NCBI GenBank assembly: GCA_903872005.1
Contig: CAIQJD010000342.1
Coordinates: forward strand, 1-6,642
Source of the DNA: an uncultured bacterium
GTDB taxonomy: Bacteria > Chloroflexota > Anaerolineae > JACIWP01
Length of the DNA: 6,642 nt
Direction of reading: 5' to 3'
Shown here: positions 5,221 to 6,642 of the stretch, one piece after another
Numbering within the stretch: the first letter of the stretch is position 1
Layout: each line of letters begins with the position of its first letter
Notes under the pieces: model-generated
The model's input: only the letters and a program-made list of their open reading frames with translations
Database searches by the model: none
Told to the model about the DNA's origin: nothing
Made by a program: the position numbers and the translations under genes

Positions 5221-6642
5221 ATGACGCCATTTGCCAGAACGCGGCACGGCCTGGGAGCCGTCGCCCTACTCATTATCGTCAGCCTGTTGGCCGGCTGCGC
5301 CGGCAGCCCGACGCCGGCCCCGACCCGGCTCCTCACCGCCGTTCCCAGCGCCATCCCGAAGATCACCGCCGCGCCGGCCACGCCCGCGCCGGCGACCGAC
5401 ATGACGCCCTATATCAACGACGAAGGCAACTTCACCATGAGCCTGCCGGCCGGCTGGACCATCGGCGAGCCGCAGACCACGTCCCTCGGCTCGATCTATA
5501 CGATGGGGCCAGACCCCAAAGCCGGCGGGCCGGCCAACTCCACCATCGTCGTATCCGACGCGCAGGCGTTCACCATCAACCAGATGATCGGGCAGCTCTG
5601 CGGCGGCGGCTGCGCCAACCTCCCCAAGCTGGAAAACATCACCCTGAACGGCATAGATGCCTGGCGCACGACCTTTGCCGCCAAGGGCGCGCCCGAGCTG
5701 AGCTGGGTCTTCGTCGAATTCGAGGGCAAGCTGGTCGGCTTCTCCATCCATGATCCCAAGACGCTGAAGCCGCTGGACGCGGCGCTGCAGACCATCTCCT
5801 TCGGCTCGGCGCGCGACCTGGACCCGGCCACGGTGCCGGCCACCGCAGCGATCATGAGCTACGCCGCCAAGCAGACCAAGACCGAGATCAGCAAGGTGCG
5901 CGTCCTGGGCCTGACCGCGGCCACGTGGCAAAATGGCTGCCTGGGCTTGCCGGCCGAAGGGGAAAATTGCACCCAGGCCCTGGTGGGGGGCTACCGCGGC
6001 ATGTTGGACGTCGCCGGCCAGTTATACGAGTTCCGTTCCGACAAATCCGGCAGCAAGGTGCGCCTGTTGCCCGGCGGCGTCCTGGCGGCGCGCCAAATCC
6101 TGGCCCAACAACTGCACCTGGAGATGGAAGCGGTCCGCATCATCCGCTACGAGTCCACGAAGTGGCCCGACGCCTGCATGGGCATCACGCTGAGCGGCCA
6201 AACCTGCGCGAAAGTCGTCACACTGGGCTACATCACGACGCTGGAGGGAGAGGGCAAGCGCTACGTCTTCCACGCCGACCAGAACGGCGAGAACGTGCAA
6301 CTGGCGAGCGCGCCGGCCCCCGACATCCAAGACGCCGGCGTCATCTGGAAGCAGCCGGCCGGCGTGTGCCAGACCGCCCAGATCAGCGCCGGCCAGGTCG
6401 TCTTCGGCCCTTGCGAAGGGCCGCTCATGGCCGGCAAATATGCCTTCGAGGCGCGCGCCAAGTCCTATGACGAATTCCTGGGGACTTATGCCGCCTTTGA
6501 GGCCAAAACCCAATTGGGCCTGGGAGAAGGCCAGGAAGCTGCGCGGGGGTATGACCGTGCCGGCCTGCGCCACGAACTTATCCTGGGCCGGGTTGTCGGT
6601 CAGCTGGAAGTTTTCCTTCTGATCGTTGATCCATTTCTGGAC
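5221..6642 (+). CDS. Secreted lipoprotein with PsbP/Mog1-like domain and duplicated Trp/Cys modules, 3' end outside window
   Basis: An open frame from ATG 5221, behind AGGAGG at 6 nt, runs 474 codons to the right edge without a stop. The N-terminus is a lipoprotein signal: basic start, hydrophobic core and lipobox LAGC, with Cys26 the predicted lipidated residue. A Pro/Thr/Ala-rich linker (27-60) follows. Residues about 66-200 contain FTMSLPAGW, AWRTTF and a final TISF, like PsbP/Mog1-fold surface lipoproteins (inference). Two tandem modules follow, 79 residues apart: Trp236, Cys240, Cys250, Gly-Tyr258 and Trp315, Cys319, Cys329, Gly-Tyr337. They align without gaps for about 49 residues. A further segment with Trp376, Cys383 and Cys398 may be a diverged module. 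Function is unknown; it probably sits on the outer face of the membrane. From about 6510-6535 on, codon signature no longer fits this strand, so the true C-terminus may differ from the open frame. Confidence 0.82.
   Translation, partial: MTPFARTRHGLGAVALLIIVSLLAGCAGSPTPAPTRLLTAVPSAIPKITAAPATPAPATDMTPYINDEGNFTMSLPAGWTIGEPQTTSLGSIYTMGPDPKAGGPANSTIVVSDAQAFTINQMIGQLCGGGCANLPKLENITLNGIDAWRTTFAAKGAPELSWVFVEFEGKLVGFSIHDPKTLKPLDAALQTISFGSARDLDPATVPATAAIMSYAAKQTKTEISKVRVLGLTAATWQNGCLGLPAEGENCTQALVGGYRGMLDVAGQLYEFRSDKSGSKVRLLPGGVLAARQILAQQLHLEMEAVRIIRYESTKWPDACMGITLSGQTCAKVVTLGYITTLEGEGKRYVFHADQNGENVQLASAPAPDIQDAGVIWKQPAGVCQTAQISAGQVVFGPCEGPLMAGKYAFEARAKSYDEFLGTYAAFEAKTQLGLGEGQEAARGYDRAGLRHELILGRVVGQLEVFLLIVDPFLD
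6509..6518. repeat. 10-bp perfect palindrome at the coding-signature switch
   Basis: CCCAATTGGG reads identically on both strands. It sits where the lipoprotein frame loses its codon signature and the opposite strand gains one. Sequence on the two sides beyond the palindrome is not mutually complementary, so it is not a simple fold-back. Confidence 0.5.
6520..6642 (-). CDS. Possible coding fragment on the opposite strand at the right edge
   Basis: In the 36 codons of 6535-6642, GC at the third codon position is 31/36 when read on the minus strand but 21/36 in the lipoprotein frame. High-GC genomes favour the former pattern. The minus reading begins VQKWINDQKENFQLTDNPAQ and continues to about GTVIPPRSFLAF, a natural-looking protein composition, whereas the plus reading no longer resembles the lipoprotein. 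The left boundary is uncertain, because the minus frame has no stop until 6022-6024, deep inside the lipoprotein gene. I recognise no family. It could be part of a gene brought in by rearrangement, an assembly chimera, or a chance pattern over a short stretch. Confidence 0.3.

Larger units (their letters stand above)
198..6564. repeat. Dispersed over-represented palindrome GCCGGC (HIP1-like)
   Basis: A hand count gives about 75 copies of GCCGGC between 198 and 6564, roughly one per 89 bases. At about 66% GC (my estimate) chance would give around 9. Copies occur in genes on both strands, in all three codon phases (GCC-GGC, nG-CCG-GC and GC-CGG-C), as overlapping doublets (GCCGGCCGGC, for example near 1274 and 4320), and in intergenic DNA (4091, 5029). 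None occurs in the first 197 bases, the insertion-sequence and promoter segment. Other GC-only palindromes such as GGCGCC or CCGCGG are visibly much rarer. Confidence 0.8.

Noticed and set aside
5202..5753. 183-residue plus-strand frame and opposite-strand frames over the lipoprotein gene
   Set aside because: They are out of frame with the signal-peptide-bearing lipoprotein, which has the AGGAGG site at correct spacing, a lipobox and good codon bias.
198..6564. Repeated GCCGGC copies as a CRISPR or satellite array
   Set aside because: The copies are single hexamers at irregular spacing within genes, without longer conserved repeat units or spacers.
6022..6573. Minus-strand frame of 183 residues as a complete gene
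   Set aside because: It lies mostly opposite well-supported lipoprotein modules including the duplicated Trp/Cys unit; only the part right of about 6520 has a minus-strand codon signature.

Overview
This 6.6 kb window is GC-rich bacterial DNA with five substantial protein genes and a fragment of an insertion sequence at the left edge. The gene content fits a Chloroflexota-like organism (Anaerolineae or Caldilineae type): a winged-helix RNase II homologue, a FakB/DegV lipid-binding protein, a proline/threonine-linked lipoprotein with Cys/Trp modules, and extreme density of the hexamer GCCGGC. This taxonomic guess is inference from style; no marker gene is present.

Layout. Bases 1-141 look like the right end of an insertion sequence: the last 40 codons of a transposase-like frame, stop at 123-125, then a likely terminal repeat. 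Five bases further on is a near-consensus sigma70-type promoter (TTGACC, 17 bp, TATAAT; 146-174), followed by a leader of about 118 nt with three possible hairpins. A TTG start at 299 behind an AGGAG site opens a 308-residue EamA/DMT transporter. It overlaps by ATGA a 610-residue RNB-domain exoribonuclease (1222-3054), so the two form one translationally coupled operon.

Convergent to it, with a 29-bp gap, lies a 318-residue four-helix membrane protein of unknown function (3084-4040, minus). It has its own TATAAT promoter in the gap separating it from a DegV/FakB family protein (4114-4983, minus). The 237-bp region 4984-5220 carries divergent promoters: a TATAAT for the DegV gene and an extended -10 (TGGTATACT) for a rightward lipoprotein gene starting at 5221. 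The lipoprotein has a lipobox at Cys26, a PsbP/Mog1-like domain, two tandem 79-residue Trp/Cys modules and a third Trp/Cys-bearing segment. Its frame runs off the right edge without a stop.

Points of interest: (i) about 75 copies of the palindrome GCCGGC in both strands, all codon phases and intergenic DNA, but none in the first 197 bases; (ii) an RNB active site in which one metal-ligand Asp and a conserved Glu pair appear substituted; (iii) a promoter abutting the insertion-sequence end; (iv) a 79-residue internal duplication in the lipoprotein; (v) a switch of codon signature from plus to minus strand near 6509-6535, next to a 10-bp palindrome, suggesting a rearrangement or assembly junction. 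I see no CRISPR array, phage genes, tRNA or rRNA, and no clear new multi-gene system.
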